Notes: generated by a model not told the origin, from the sequence alone. Counted from the first letter of the stretch, positions 7,714 to 17,634 are shown. The stretch is 64,000 bases of DNA from Planctomycetota bacterium (GCA_018671175.1 JABHIE010000029.1:1-64000), one strand, 5' to 3'. Numbers and translations are program-made.

Positions 7714-8918
7714 TGCCCGATACGCCAGAGATTGACGCGGCGGAAGTCTTATCGGTCTCTGCCGCCATCGAGCTCGCTCAAGATGCACTCGCACTCGCAC
7801 CCGGCCGGATTTGGCTTGAAGGCGAAGTCCTTGGCTTTAAGGGTGCGCATCAATCGGGGCATTATTATTTCACCCTAAAAGACAGCGGAGCCAGCTTGAG
7901 CATCAAGATGTGGCGGTCCGTCGTCGCTCGCGGGATGCGATGCCCATTGAGCGAGGGCAAGCGCGTCAAGATTCGCGGTGCCTTTGATATTTACGCGACT
8001 CGCGGCAGCCTCTCCTTCACGGCAGAGATTATTGAAGACGCAGGCGGCGAAGGTGAACTCTATCGCCGCTATGTCGAGTTGGGCAAACGGTTGCGTGCAG
8101 AAGGTGCCTTCGAGCGTGAATTCCCCATCCCCGAGCGACCGCAAAAAGTCGTTGTGATTTGTGGTGCGGGTTCTGCTGCGGAAGCCGATATCTTTGAGTC
8201 GTTTCATAGCCATGGCGTCCCGATGCAAATCTATAAGTTGCCGTGTTTGGTGCAAGGCCCGGCTGCCACACCCGCTTTGGTGCGCGCTCTTCATGACGCA
8301 GCGAGTATCCGCCCCGATGTGATTTTGCTGTCCCGAGGCGGCGGCTCCATGGAAGACCTTTGGGCTTTTAATGAAGAAGATGTCGTCCGGGCGATTGTCG
8401 AATGCCCCGCGCCTGTGCTTTGCGCAATAGGCCATGAGAGTGACCATACTTTGGCTGAATTGGCTGCCGACCGGCGTGCTAAAACGCCAACGGCCGCTGC
8501 TGAGATTTTGTGTGCTGGGTGGGTGCGAGTGCGTGAAGATTGTGCCGATTGGGCGTTTCGTATTGAGCGAGCTTTGTTGCAGCAGCTCGAGCATGAACAA
8601 TTGCAGCTTTCAGCGCTGCGCTCGCATCTGGCCGCACAGGCCCCTCATCGGCGTTTAGAGCGCGCGAGGTCTGCCATGCATAGTTGTGAGTTGCGCATGA
8701 GCAATGCCATGCAAGAGCCGATTCAGGCCGGCCTTCATCGGTGCACAGCTTTGGCGGGGCGCCTCAACGCCGGAAGCCCACTCGGCCTTTTGAATCGCGG
8801 CTACGCTTTGGTCGAAAAGCCTGGCGGCGGTTATTTGCGCAACCCTAAAGAAGTGACATCCGGCGATTCCTTACGCGTGCATCTTTCCCAAGGAGAAATG
8901 CAAGTCACGGTAGAATGA
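7713..8918 (+). CDS. xseA: Exodeoxyribonuclease VII large subunit
   Basis: The 401-residue catalytic subunit of the ssDNA-specific exonuclease VII acts in mismatch and recombination repair with XseB. An N-terminal OB-fold DNA-binding domain (about 15-110; ARIWLEGEVLGFK-like, GHYYFTLKD) is followed by the exonuclease domain. The latter shows VVICGAGSAAEADIF, the family block ILLSRGGGSMEDLWAFNEE and GHESDHTLAELAADRRAKTP. A C-terminal coiled-coil part ends in LLNRGYALVEK. The start codon overlaps the preceding stop, and the stop overlaps xseB by ATGA. Confidence 0.95.
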   Translation: MPDTPEIDAAEVLSVSAAIELAQDALALAPGRIWLEGEVLGFKGAHQSGHYYFTLKDSGASLSIKMWRSVVARGMRCPLSEGKRVKIRGAFDIYATRGSLSFTAEIIEDAGGEGELYRRYVELGKRLRAEGAFEREFPIPERPQKVVVICGAGSAAEADIFESFHSHGVPMQIYKLPCLVQGPAATPALVRALHDAASIRPDVILLSRGGGSMEDLWAFNEEDVVRAIVECPAPVLCAIGHESDHTLAELAADRRAKTPTAAAEILCAGWVRVREDCADWAFRIERALLQQLEHEQLQLSALRSHLAAQAPHRRLERARSAMHSCELRMSNAMQEPIQAGLHRCTALAGRLNAGSPLGLLNRGYALVEKPGGGYLRNPKEVTSGDSLRVHLSQGEMQVTVE

Positions 8919-9181
8919 AACAACCCCCTTCCATGTCTGCACCCGATACAAACGAATCCCTCTCCTTCGAAGAGCGCCTCACTCAGCTCGAAGTCCTTGT
9001 CGACCAACTCGAGTCGGGCGAATTGGGTCTTGAGCAAGGTGTTGACCGATACCGACAGGGGGTCGAGTTGCTTTCCACATTGCAGAAGTCTTTGGCTTCC
9101 GCTGAGCAAAAAGTAGCCGAGCTGACTCAAGATTTGCGCCGTGAATTGGCCGCTACTGAAACGGATGATGACACAGACTGA
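8915..9181 (+). CDS. xseB: Exodeoxyribonuclease VII small subunit
   Basis: The 88-residue partner of XseA has the family pattern LSFEERLTQLEVLVDQLESG, then LEQGVDRYRQGVELL. The predicted two-helix bundle is preceded by a short flexible N-terminus. It starts within the ATGA that ends xseA. The 3' end overlaps the start of ispA, a gene order (xseB-ispA-dxs) common in many bacteria. Confidence 0.93.
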   Translation: MKQPPSMSAPDTNESLSFEERLTQLEVLVDQLESGELGLEQGVDRYRQGVELLSTLQKSLASAEQKVAELTQDLRRELAATETDDDTD

Positions 9182-10088
9182 TTTCTCTGCCTGGCTAGGG
9201 GCGCAACGCGAGTTTTTTGATGAAGCGCTTGCAAACAGCGTGGCGAGCACATCCGCAGCCAAGGCGCCAAAGCCTTTGCGCGATGCGATGACCTACGCCT
9301 TGCTCTCTGGTGGCAAGCGAGTGCGCCCGGGCTTGTGCCAGCTTGCCTTTGAATCGGTTTCTGCCAGCCAGGGTCGCCGCTCACATGAGCAGTCGCCTTC
9401 AACTCCGTTTTTGCCGGCCGCACTTGCATGTGAAATGATTCATGCCTACTCGCTCATTCATGACGATTTGCCTTGCATGGATGACGACAACTTGCGGCGA
9501 GGTCAGCCCACGACGCACATTGCTTTCGGAGAAGCCACTGCCGTCCTTGCCGGCGATGCCCTGCAAACGCTGGCCTTTGAGTTGCTCGCGATGCAGCCAG
9601 ATGCTGAGCTTGTGCGCGACCAGGCTTTGCTTCTTTCCCAGGCTTCTGGGGCGCACGGCATGGTTGGTGGCCAAGTGCTCGACATGTTGACTCCTGGAGC
9701 TGATTGCGGGCTTGCGCAAGTCGATGCCATTCATCGCGCCAAAACCGGCGCTTTGTTGACCGCTTCTGTTTTGCTCGGAGTGCGAGCTGCGCAGGGCGAT
9801 GTCGACCGATGGCGCGCTTACGCCGAGCCCATGGGGTTGCTGTTTCAAGCCACAGATGATTTGCTTGACCTTACCGCCACAACAGCCGAGTTAGGCAAAA
9901 CCGCCGGAAAAGATGCAGCCACTCAAAAGCCGACTCTTGTTGCCGCTGTGGGTGAGTCAGCCGCGCGTGAGCGAGCGCATCAGCTTGCAGAACAGATGGC
10001 TGACGCAGTTTCTATTTTGCAGGTCGGAGAGACTTCGGCTTTGTTGCTTTGCGATCTTTCGCGTTATCTTTTAGAGCGTAGCAAATGA
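9165..10088 (+). CDS. ispA: Polyprenyl (farnesyl/geranylgeranyl) diphosphate synthase
   Basis: This 307-residue trans-isoprenyl diphosphate synthase elongates allylic diphosphates with IPP. The first aspartate-rich motif HDDLPCMDDD and the second FQATDDLLD are both intact, and GGKRVRP binds the diphosphate. Product length is not evident from sequence; farnesyl or geranylgeranyl diphosphate is likely. The start is one of two adjacent ATGs (9165 or 9168) inside xseB. The stop overlaps dxs by ATGA, so precursor supply and chain elongation are co-expressed. Confidence 0.92.
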   Translation: MMTQTDFSAWLGAQREFFDEALANSVASTSAAKAPKPLRDAMTYALLSGGKRVRPGLCQLAFESVSASQGRRSHEQSPSTPFLPAALACEMIHAYSLIHDDLPCMDDDNLRRGQPTTHIAFGEATAVLAGDALQTLAFELLAMQPDAELVRDQALLLSQASGAHGMVGGQVLDMLTPGADCGLAQVDAIHRAKTGALLTASVLLGVRAAQGDVDRWRAYAEPMGLLFQATDDLLDLTATTAELGKTAGKDAATQKPTLVAAVGESAARERAHQLAEQMADAVSILQVGETSALLLCDLSRYLLERSK

Positions 10089-12052
10089 AATCCCTCCGTC
10101 TCGCCCAATTGACATCGCCCGCTGACCTTCAGGGTCGCACCATGGAAGAGCTTGAATCTCTGTGTGCCGAAATGCGCACCGGCCTCGTGGACAAGGTGCT
10201 CGATTCAGGCGGCCACCTTGGGTCAAATCTTGGTGTCGTTGAGCTGGTTGTTGCGATGCACAAAGTCTTCGACTTCCGTCGCGATCGAGTTGTCTTTGAT
10301 GTTAGCCATCAGTGCTACCCTCACAAAATCTTGACGGGCCGTTGGTCTCAATTCAGCTCCTTACGCCAGACGGGTGGGTTGTCGGGCTTTTGCAGTCGAG
10401 AAGAATCGCCTTTTGATATGCTCACAGCGGGCCATGCAGGCACATCGATTTCATTTGGGCTGGGGCTTGCTGAGGGGCTTCGCGGCACGGCTACCGATGA
10501 CGAGGGCGACCCATGGGTGGTTTCGTTTATTGGTGACGCATCTTTTGGCGCGGGCGTTTCTTTCGAGGGCCTTAATCAAGCGGCAGATCGCAATGCGCGC
10601 ATGTTGATTGTCTTAAATGACAATGAGTGGTCGATTGCTCGTTCCGTGGGGGCGTTGGCGCGTTATTTGTCGCGCATTCGTCAGTCCAAGACTTTTCATT
10701 CTCTTTTTGAGCGCATGACAGATATTGCGCATCGCTTGCCGGGTATCGGCAATCGCCTCGATGAGATTGGCGAGGTCGTCCGCCATGCTTTGGTGCCGGG
10801 CCATATTTTTGAAGAGTTGGGGGTCAATTATGTTGGCCCACTTGATGGCCATGATGTTGCGGGCTGCATCGAGGCCTTTGAGCGTGCCAAGCGTTTCGAT
10901 GGCCCCGTTTTGTTGCACTTCTTGACTGAAAAAGGTCGAGGCTATGACCCGGCCGTTGAGCACTCAGAGCGCATGCATGGCGTATCACCTGATAGCGCAG
11001 CGCCAGCGGTCGCAAAAGTGCCTCGGCCATCCGACAAGGTGGCATCGTTAGATTGTAAATCGTATACCGAGATTTTCGGTGAGGCGATGGTCGAGCTTGC
11101 CGCCGAAGACAGTCGTGTGCATGCGATAACGGCCGCAATGGTGACGGGCACTGGCTTGAGTGCCTTTGCAGAGCAATACCCTGAGCGATTTCACGACACT
11201 GGCATCACCGAACAGCATGCCGTGGCAATGGTCGGCGGGATGGCTACGGCTGGGCTGAGACCGGTGGCCGCTATTTACTCGACTTTCCTGCAAAGGGGCT
11301 ATGACCAAGTCTTCCAAGAGGTCGCTCTTCAAAAAGAAAATGTAGTCTTTGCCCTCGATCGCGGGGGGTTGGTCGGCCAAGATGGCGCCACTCACCAAGG
11401 TGTGTTTGACCTCGCATTTTTGCGAACTTTCCCGCATATGATTCTCGCATCGCCGCGAGATGAGCTCGACCTGCATCGCATGCTTCGCGCAGGTGTGCAA
11501 GATGGTGGTTCTTGGGCTCTACGATGGCCGCGCGGCAAGGCACAGCCGTGTCTCGGGCCACCCGCTGATTTGCGTCCTGAAATGAAACCCGGAGTTGCTG
11601 AGAGATTGCGCGAAGGAGCCGATGGCGCTGTTTTCGCACTCGGTGCGATGGTCGAGATTGCTCTTGAAGCCGCCGAAATCCTTTACCGCGACCACCAGAT
11701 TTCTTTCGAAGTCTGGGATGCCCGATTCTGCAAACCACTCGATTTGGGTGTCATTGCTGCTATTGTCCGCCGACACAGCTTTTTGGCTACTGTCGAAGAA
11801 CACGCCTTGCCTGCCGGCTTCGGCTCAGCGGTAGCAGAGGCCGTTGCCGATTTAGGCGTGCCTTGCCAGATTTCGCGGCACGGTGTCCCGGATCGATTCA
11901 TTGAGCATATGACGACCCGCGAAGAGCAGCTCGTCGTATGTAAACTCGATGCACAATCCTTGGTCGATTCTTGGGCTGGCTCTTGCGCGAAATCAAAAGC
12001 GGCCACAGACTTAAATCAACCCTCTGGCTTAGCCAAAGACAAGACGGAATAG
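10085..12052 (+). CDS. dxs: 1-deoxy-D-xylulose-5-phosphate synthase
   Basis: The 655-residue thiamine-diphosphate transketolase-like enzyme joins pyruvate and glyceraldehyde 3-phosphate in the first step of the MEP isoprenoid pathway. The ThDP-binding motif GDASFGAGVSFEGLN runs into LNDNEWSIA. The central pyrimidine-binding domain shows DTGITEQHAVAMVGGMA and the C-terminal transketolase domain starts after about residue 510. The length is within the family range with a short C-terminal extension. It overlaps ispA by ATGA and ends 7 nt before nadK. Confidence 0.95.
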   Translation: MKSLRLAQLTSPADLQGRTMEELESLCAEMRTGLVDKVLDSGGHLGSNLGVVELVVAMHKVFDFRRDRVVFDVSHQCYPHKILTGRWSQFSSLRQTGGLSGFCSREESPFDMLTAGHAGTSISFGLGLAEGLRGTATDDEGDPWVVSFIGDASFGAGVSFEGLNQAADRNARMLIVLNDNEWSIARSVGALARYLSRIRQSKTFHSLFERMTDIAHRLPGIGNRLDEIGEVVRHALVPGHIFEELGVNYVGPLDGHDVAGCIEAFERAKRFDGPVLLHFLTEKGRGYDPAVEHSERMHGVSPDSAAPAVAKVPRPSDKVASLDCKSYTEIFGEAMVELAAEDSRVHAITAAMVTGTGLSAFAEQYPERFHDTGITEQHAVAMVGGMATAGLRPVAAIYSTFLQRGYDQVFQEVALQKENVVFALDRGGLVGQDGATHQGVFDLAFLRTFPHMILASPRDELDLHRMLRAGVQDGGSWALRWPRGKAQPCLGPPADLRPEMKPGVAERLREGADGAVFALGAMVEIALEAAEILYRDHQISFEVWDARFCKPLDLGVIAAIVRRHSFLATVEEHALPAGFGSAVAEAVADLGVPCQISRHGVPDRFIEHMTTREEQLVVCKLDAQSLVDSWAGSCAKSKAATDLNQPSGLAKDKTE

Positions 12053-12059
12053 TCAACCC

Positions 12060-12926
12060 ATGCAAACGCGTCTCGATTATGTCAAATTACCACGGTCACG
12101 CAAACCGAGGGTTCTTATTTTGGGTGACAATACCAAGCCGCGTGTGCCTGAACTAGCGGCTGAATTGGTTGATCATCTTTCGGCAAAGGCTAAGGTGCTT
12201 GAAGTTGATTTAAAACGGCATTTTGCCCCCGTTACCTCTAAGCCAGATTTAGTCTTAGTGCTCGGCGGTGATGGCGCCATCCTTGCTGCCTCACATCGCT
12301 TGGGCTCGCGGCGTTCACCTGTTATGGGTATCAATTTTGGTTCCGTCGGCTTTTTGGCGGGTGTTGCTCCAGAGCGTTCCATGCTTATCCTTGACGAGGT
12401 GATCGCCGGTAAAGGTCGTATCGAAAATCGGGCGCTCATGCATGTTCGTATTCGCCGTGCAGGGCAAGACCTGCTCGACACGCATATATTGAATGATGTC
12501 GTCGTGACCCGTGCGCCAGGTGCTTCCATGGTTGATGTTGGTCTTTGGGCTGACCGCCGCCCCGTTTGCACCTACCGCGGTGATGGCGTCATCGTTTCGA
12601 CGGCGACAGGGTCAACGGCCTATGCGCTATCTGCGGGTGGCCCTATTTTGTCGCCCCGCCTTGACGCTTGGCTCGTCACGCCGATTGCTCCCCATATGCT
12701 CGGTATGCGACCTCTCGTTTTACCTGGGCACCGAGTCGCAACTTTGCAGGTCAATCAGTCCTCTGAATTTACGGCCGATGGCCACGAAGAGTTCCAGCTC
12801 CAAGCGGGCGACAAAATCCGTGTTGCGCCCTCTAGGCGGCGTTTGCCGTTAATCGTTGATACTGAGCATCTGTTCTATGATCGGCTTCGGGGCAAGCTCC
12901 ATTGGGCGGAAGCCCCGACACCTTAG
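12060..12926 (+). CDS. nadK: NAD kinase
   Basis: The 288-residue ATP-dependent kinase makes NADP from NAD. The diagnostic motif LGGDGAILAASH (about residues 68-79) is followed by GINFGSVGFL and by the NE/D-like block HILNDVVVTRAPGASM. The GDGVIVSTATGSTAYALSAGGP segment is strongly conserved. It is the last gene of the long plus-strand run that begins with pabB. Its stop is 3 nt from the stop of the convergent tlpA-like gene. Confidence 0.95.
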   Translation: MQTRLDYVKLPRSRKPRVLILGDNTKPRVPELAAELVDHLSAKAKVLEVDLKRHFAPVTSKPDLVLVLGGDGAILAASHRLGSRRSPVMGINFGSVGFLAGVAPERSMLILDEVIAGKGRIENRALMHVRIRRAGQDLLDTHILNDVVVTRAPGASMVDVGLWADRRPVCTYRGDGVIVSTATGSTAYALSAGGPILSPRLDAWLVTPIAPHMLGMRPLVLPGHRVATLQVNQSSEFTADGHEEFQLQAGDKIRVAPSRRRLPLIVDTEHLFYDRLRGKLHWAEAPTP

Positions 12927-12929
12927 CGA

Positions 12930-14006
12930 CTAAAAGTCGAGCTCGTCTTTGCCTTGATACTCATCAAGAGCATCTTGGAATGCCGCTTTCATTTCAGCAT
13001 CATCGGCTAGCTTTAGGGCAAGCTCACCCCATTTAACGGCTGAATCTTTGTCGCCATTCACAAAGTAGGCGCGCGCAAGCGTATCAAGGATGCTGGGGTC
13101 TTTTTCTTGAGTCAATTTGACGGCCTGCGTGGCGGCCTTGACGGCTAAATCAAAATCACTAACCAGCGGAGTGTTTTCAGGGTCAACGAGCATCCAGGCG
13201 ATGCCGTTTAGCCCTTCGGCGTTTTCCCAGTTTGCTTTCACAAACTTAGCTGCCTCTGCCATGGCTTCGGCATAGGCTTTAACCATGATTTGCACACTGA
13301 TCGTTTGCATATGAACCTGGCCAAAGTGCACGGGGTCGAGCGCCACGACTTCTAAGAAGAGCGGGATGGCGCCTTGCAAGATTTCCATGGCGTCTTCTTC
13401 AGAACCTGCTGCACCTAGCTGGGCCCAAATGGTTTCGATTTTTGCAAAAATCGGTGCAGCCAGCGTTTCAAGCTTTTGAATGCGCGCGGCCTCTTTCTTT
13501 TTTGCTTCTAGGTCGTAGGTGCCTGCGACGACTTCCGCCAAAACATCATCCATGGTCATGGGGTGGCCAATCCAGGCGATTTTGCCGTCTTGCAGTAAAA
13601 ACGCACTCGGGATGCCATCCTGCCCAGCCGCATCCATCCATGTTTTTTGCATGGAACCATCACTGTCTGTGCCGAGCGTGTAGCCGATTTTTTCGCTCCA
13701 GCCGTCGGCGAGGAATTCATTGACTACTTTTAGGTCTTCGTCTGAGACGCCCATAAATTGCACTTTGCCTTTGTACTCTTTTGCAAGTTGGGTCAAGTGG
13801 GGCATGCTCGATTTGCAGGGGCCACACCAAGTTGCCCAAAACTCAACAACGAAAATGCCTTTGTCGAGATTCGCCGGTGCCGCGTCGCCTTGGATCCAGT
13901 GCTCGACCGTCAAGGCGGGTGCGTCGGAGCCGATGGTTAAGTCTTGAGCCGAAAATGCTGGCGCTGCAAACGCGAGTGTGAGGAGCAGAGTAGGGAGTGC
14001 CTTCAT
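12930..14006 (-). CDS. TlpA/ResA-type thioredoxin-fold protein with TPR-like C-terminal half
   Basis: The 358-residue exported protein has a signal peptide (about 1-20, ending AFSAQ). A TlpA-like thioredoxin domain (about 22-160) carries the active site WATWCGPCKSS and the cis-proline context DGIPSAFLLQDG. The C-terminal half (about 190-350) is helical with TPR-like pairs, for example PSILDTLARAYFVNGDKDSAV. Such proteins act as thiol-disulfide reductases in the periplasm, and the repeats may recruit a client. ATG 14006 is supported by the signal peptide and by a TAGAAT box 11 nt upstream. Confidence 0.85.
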   Translation of the reverse strand: MKALPTLLLTLAFAAPAFSAQDLTIGSDAPALTVEHWIQGDAAPANLDKGIFVVEFWATWCGPCKSSMPHLTQLAKEYKGKVQFMGVSDEDLKVVNEFLADGWSEKIGYTLGTDSDGSMQKTWMDAAGQDGIPSAFLLQDGKIAWIGHPMTMDDVLAEVVAGTYDLEAKKKEAARIQKLETLAAPIFAKIETIWAQLGAAGSEEDAMEILQGAIPLFLEVVALDPVHFGQVHMQTISVQIMVKAYAEAMAEAAKFVKANWENAEGLNGIAWMLVDPENTPLVSDFDLAVKAATQAVKLTQEKDPSILDTLARAYFVNGDKDSAVKWGELALKLADDAEMKAAFQDALDEYQGKDELDF

Positions 14007-14017
14007 GAGTGGCGAAT

Positions 14018-14023
14018 ATTCTA
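14018..14023 (-). promoter_or_regulatory. -10-like element of the TlpA-type gene
   Basis: TAGAAT reads on the minus strand 11 nt before the ATG at 14006. The same hexamer at the same spacing precedes the ABC-F gene at 22090. Confidence 0.4.
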
Positions 14024-14067
14024 ACGCCCCTCAGCGACTTGCTCACGAGGATGCTTGTTGGTGCGCT

Positions 14068-15360
14068 CTAAGCGTAAATGCCGCGCAGGCGGTCAAAATA
14101 AGCAACGCGTTCGACCCCAAGCATGCAAGTCGCCAATCGCAAGCCTACTTTGTGCGAACCCGCAATCTTACGCGCTTTGTGATACGCCTCAAGCACCATG
14201 CGGTCGAGTCGCTCATAGATGACATCTTCGGTCCAGGCGAAGCCCATGCGGTTTTGAACCCACTCAAAGTATGCGATCAAAATAGCGCCAGCGTTGCCAA
14301 GCAAGTCTGGCACAACAGGGATGCCCCGGTCGTTTAGGATTTGGTCGGCCATGCGTGTGGTTGGACCGTTTGCCGCCTCAACGATTAATTTTGCTCGCAC
14401 CTGATCTGCATTTTTGCCTGTGATTTGGCGAGCGGCAGCGGCTGGAATCAAGACATCGCAATCAAGTGAGAGAAGCTCTTCATCCGTCAAAGTATCGGCA
14501 CCTTGAAAACCGGCCACGCTGCCTGTGCGTCGACGATGGCGTAGCAGGGCTTCAACATCGAAGCCGTTGTCGTTGAAAACACCACCGCTAGCATCGCAAA
14601 CGGCAACGATTAAATGCCCGTGCTCTTCGAGCTCGCGCATAACTTGCGCGCCGACAATGCCTGCGCCCTGGACGGCCACCTTGGCCTTGCCAGAAAAATC
14701 CATGGCTTTGAGTCGCGTCTCCATTAAGACGCGTACGCATCGGCCGATCGCCGTGCGCCGCCCAATGGTGCCGCCTAAGCCAAGTGGCTTGCCGACAACA
14801 ACGGCATTTTCGGTGTGGCGAACATGCATTGAGTAAGTGTCGAGGACCCAAGCCATGACTTGCTCGGTCGCGTGCAAATCAGGGAAAAGGATGTCGCGCT
14901 CTGGGCCAATTAAGTCAAGTAAGCCCGAAGTGTATCGCCGGACAACGCGTTCAACCGTCTGCGTGGAATGCCCACGAGGGTCAAAATCGACACCACCCAT
15001 GGAGCCGCCAAATGGCACATTGAGTGCCGCACACTTCCAGGTTGTCCAGCCAGCTAAGGCGCGCAACTCGTCTCGTTGCAGATTGCCATCAAGGCGGAAA
15101 CCACCCAAACAAGGCCCAAGTGAGAGGTTGTGGCGAATGCGGAAGCCATGATGAACCTTGACTGACCCGTCGTCATACTCGACAGGGATCGAAAACTTAA
15201 ATTCACGATCAGGCTGGCGCAGCACCATGTAGGCGTCAGGCGCCAAGCCAAGCAGAGCTGCCGCCTCATCGAACCGCTCCATCATGGAGGAGAAGGGGTC
15301 GTCGCTCTCGAGGGCTGGCGTTGGTGCCAGATGGTCGTTGGAGTTAGGTTGAGTAACCAT
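14068..15360 (-). CDS. Glutamate dehydrogenase paralogue lacking the catalytic lysine
   Basis: The 430-residue protein aligns along its whole length with Glu/Leu/Phe/Val dehydrogenases, but key residues are changed. The substrate-binding lysine of KGGxRY is L85 (PCLGGFR), and the catalytic lysine of GGGKGG is M121 (GGSMGG). K109 (TTWKCA) and the aspartate D161 (FPDLHATEQ) remain. The Rossmann nucleotide-binding domain looks intact (VAVQGAGIVGAQV). It starts 4 nt after the stop of an intact paralogue, so both are made together. By analogy with hetero-oligomeric GDH of Thermus, where one subunit is regulatory, it may be a non-catalytic partner. That role is inferred; the substitutions are seen directly. 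Confidence 0.85.
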   Translation of the reverse strand: MVTQPNSNDHLAPTPALESDDPFSSMMERFDEAAALLGLAPDAYMVLRQPDREFKFSIPVEYDDGSVKVHHGFRIRHNLSLGPCLGGFRLDGNLQRDELRALAGWTTWKCAALNVPFGGSMGGVDFDPRGHSTQTVERVVRRYTSGLLDLIGPERDILFPDLHATEQVMAWVLDTYSMHVRHTENAVVVGKPLGLGGTIGRRTAIGRCVRVLMETRLKAMDFSGKAKVAVQGAGIVGAQVMRELEEHGHLIVAVCDASGGVFNDNGFDVEALLRHRRRTGSVAGFQGADTLTDEELLSLDCDVLIPAAAARQITGKNADQVRAKLIVEAANGPTTRMADQILNDRGIPVVPDLLGNAGAILIAYFEWVQNRMGFAWTEDVIYERLDRMVLEAYHKARKIAGSHKVGLRLATCMLGVERVAYFDRLRGIYA

Positions 15361-15364
15361 GGCT

Positions 15365-16630
15365 TTAGGCGTACATCCCACGCATATTCAGGCAATAAGC
15401 CACGCGCTCGACGGCCACACAATAGGCGCCGATTCGCAGGCTGGTGTCATGTTTCTTGGCTGCGGCCTCAACATCATGAAAAGCTTCGACCATGATGCGT
15501 TCCATGCGATCAAAGACATCTTGCTTTTCCCAGAAATATCCCATGCGGTTTTGCACCCACTCAAAATACGAAACGGTCACACCGCCAGCATTAGCAAGGA
15601 TGTCAGGCACCACCACAATACCTTTGGCTTCAAGGATGGCATCAGCTTCGGCGGAAGTTGGGCCGTTGGCGCCTTCGACGATAACCTTGGCTTGCACAGC
15701 ATCGGCATTGCCCGAAGTGATTTGGTTTTCGGTTGCGGCCGGGATGAGTACATCACAATCAATAGTGAGCAATTCTTCACCGGCAAAATCAGTTGCGCCC
15801 GCAAACCCCGTCAATTTGCCTGTTTGATTGAGGTGCTCAAGTAGAACGGGCATATCAAAACCCTCATCATTGCGGATGGCGCCATACATATCAGACATCG
15901 CAATAATCTTGTGCCCTCTTTCATGCATGAAGAGCGCGCCCAAGCCACCGACATTGCCAGAGCCTTGCACCGCCACGCGACAACCCGTTTCGGGAAGCCC
16001 TGCATATTTGAGAGCCTCTTGCGCAATCATGGCGACACCTAAACCCGTGGCCTCACGGCGACCCTTTGAACCGCCCAGGCCAATTGGTTTGCCCGTGACG
16101 ATCGCGGTTTGTGTGGCACGCTGGTGCATGGAGTAAGTGTCCATGAACCACGCCATGACCTGCTCATTTGTGTTCATATCAGGAGCGGGTACATCTCGCT
16201 CTGGGCCGATGATGTCGAGTAGACCCGATGCGTAACGACGAGTCAAGCGCTCAATCTCAGCTTGGCTCATGCGCCGAGTGTCGCAAATAATGCCACCTTT
16301 GCCGCCACCAAAAGGCACATTGACAACCGCGCACTTCCAGGTCATCCAGGCTGCGAGCGCGCGTACTTCGTCGAGGTGCACATCGGGGGCGTAACGGACG
16401 CCGCCTTTTGCCGGACCTCGCGCGATTGAATGCTGAACGCGGTAGCCTTTGAACACACGAAGAGAGCCGTCATCCATGGTGACAGGGATGGCGATGCTGA
16501 GTTCTTGGAAAGGCTCAGACAGAATCTCGTAGTGCCCCGGGTCGAGCTCGACGAGTTGTGCGGCCTTGTCGAGCCGCTTCCGCATTTGCAGATAAGGGTT
16601 CGATTCGTTGCCGGTGGTGGGGGGATTCAT
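15365..16630 (-). CDS. gdhA: Glutamate (Glu/Leu/Phe/Val family) dehydrogenase, intact
   Basis: The 421-residue NAD(P)-dependent dehydrogenase interconverts glutamate and 2-oxoglutarate plus ammonium. All catalytic positions are present: K75 in [10 protein letters not shown]99 in MTWKCA, K111 in GGGKGG and D151 in [10 protein letters not shown]. The dinucleotide-binding motif is [17 protein letters not shown] 16630 matches the usual family N-terminus; a longer frame to 16753 would overlap the divergent gene. It is the promoter-proximal member of the gdh pair. A TATCCT lies about 36 nt upstream, farther than in most genes here. Glutamate is the likely substrate but other members of the family use leucine or valine. 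Confidence 0.9.
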   Translation of the reverse strand: MNPPTTGNESNPYLQMRKRLDKAAQLVELDPGHYEILSEPFQELSIAIPVTMDDGSLRVFKGYRVQHSIARGPAKGGVRYAPDVHLDEVRALAAWMTWKCAVVNVPFGGGKGGIICDTRRMSQAEIERLTRRYASGLLDIIGPERDVPAPDMNTNEQVMAWFMDTYSMHQRATQTAIVTGKPIGLGGSKGRREATGLGVAMIAQEALKYAGLPETGCRVAVQGSGNVGGLGALFMHERGHKIIAMSDMYGAIRNDEGFDMPVLLEHLNQTGKLTGFAGATDFAGEELLTIDCDVLIPAATENQITSGNADAVQAKVIVEGANGPTSAEADAILEAKGIVVVPDILANAGGVTVSYFEWVQNRMGYFWEKQDVFDRMERIMVEAFHDVEAAAKKHDTSLRIGAYCVAVERVAYCLNMRGMYA

Positions 16631-16751
16631 GGCGTGATTGGTGGGGCGATGAAAAGGGGCAAGAAAGGATACTTCCGAGCCTGCCCATGTGTCAGATTTG
16701 TTTCTGGGATAGAGGCTTGCCTTCTGTGGCGAATGCCGCCAGAATTGGGTC

Positions 16752-17606
16752 ATGCCACCTACTGGGAATTCCCACCGTTATCGAGTCCGCAGCGTGCCAA
16801 CCGTCGAGCTGGATTATGGGCGCATCTTGTCGTCGAAAACGGCAGTGCCTATTTTGCAGGCCTTGGGGCTTGATACTATCGAGAAGGCCATGCAGACCCT
16901 GCCTAAAGGCGAGGTCGTCCGCCGCGCGGGCAATCGCACCACTTACCGAGTTGAGTCTGAAATGGGTCTTCTCTATGTAAAAGTTCACCGCGGTGTGTCA
17001 CTTTGGCGCCGCTGTTGGCCTCTCGGTAATACCGCATCTGGCGCTCGCACAGAATGGGACGCCATTGGCCTTTTGCGCCGCTCCGGCTTTGATGTGCCTG
17101 AGCCCGTCGCAATGGGTGAAGCCTCTGTCTTGTGTGGCATGCCGCCATATTCCTTTTTGATTACTCGAGCCGTAGAAGGGCCGACCCTCCTTGAGTTTCT
17201 ATCTAAAGAATGGCCTACCCGTGAGGGGGTTTCGCAGGCAGAAATGCGCAAACGAGTCTTGCGCGACATTTCTGGCATGATTCGTCGCTTTCATGCCTCT
17301 GGTTTTTATCACAAAGATTTGTATTGCATGCACCTCATTGTGACAAAAGACGAGCGGTGGGGGCGGCCATACATAATCGATTTGCAGCGCGTTGAGCAGA
17401 AGCATCCGCCGCGGCATCGTTGGCTTGTGAAAGACATGGCGGCCTTGTTGCACTCGATGCCGCCCACGATGACCAAGCAAGATCGCTTGCGTTTTTTGCT
17501 GCGCTATCTGTGCAAAACCAAGGTTGACCCTGAGGTGCGGCGCTGGGCGGCCGAGATCGAATCGAAGCGTGTCTCAATGGCCATGCATGTGCCGCTTTAC
17601 CCTTGA
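16752..17606 (+). CDS. Lipopolysaccharide-kinase-like protein (InaA/WaaP/KdkA type)
   Basis: The 284-residue protein has a small kinase fold. An early lysine sits in LLYVKVHRG, the catalytic loop is [13 protein letters not shown] (HxDLxxxH type, about residue 185) and the metal-binding IIDLQRVE follows. These features match the family that phosphorylates heptose or Kdo of the LPS core. The presence of lipid A genes elsewhere in the window fits an LPS substrate, but the exact sugar cannot be told. It starts 122 nt from the divergent gdhA start, with CAGAAT 6 nt before its ATG. The next gene begins 28 nt after its stop. Confidence 0.75.
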   Translation: MPPTGNSHRYRVRSVPTVELDYGRILSSKTAVPILQALGLDTIEKAMQTLPKGEVVRRAGNRTTYRVESEMGLLYVKVHRGVSLWRRCWPLGNTASGARTEWDAIGLLRRSGFDVPEPVAMGEASVLCGMPPYSFLITRAVEGPTLLEFLSKEWPTREGVSQAEMRKRVLRDISGMIRRFHASGFYHKDLYCMHLIVTKDERWGRPYIIDLQRVEQKHPPRHRWLVKDMAALLHSMPPTMTKQDRLRFLLRYLCKTKVDPEVRRWAAEIESKRVSMAMHVPLYP

Positions 17607-17634
17607 AGACTTTAAGTCCATTCATTCGTTCCCG

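Noticed and set aside
7875-8600. Minus-strand open frame of 241 codons opposite xseA
   Set aside because: It is antisense to intact exonuclease VII motifs and no family resemblance was seen. A shadow frame.
12918-12940. Small inverted repeat CGACT-AAA-AGTCG at the nadK/tlpA convergent stops
   Set aside because: The stem is only five base pairs, with no T-run on either strand. It is too weak to call a terminator.
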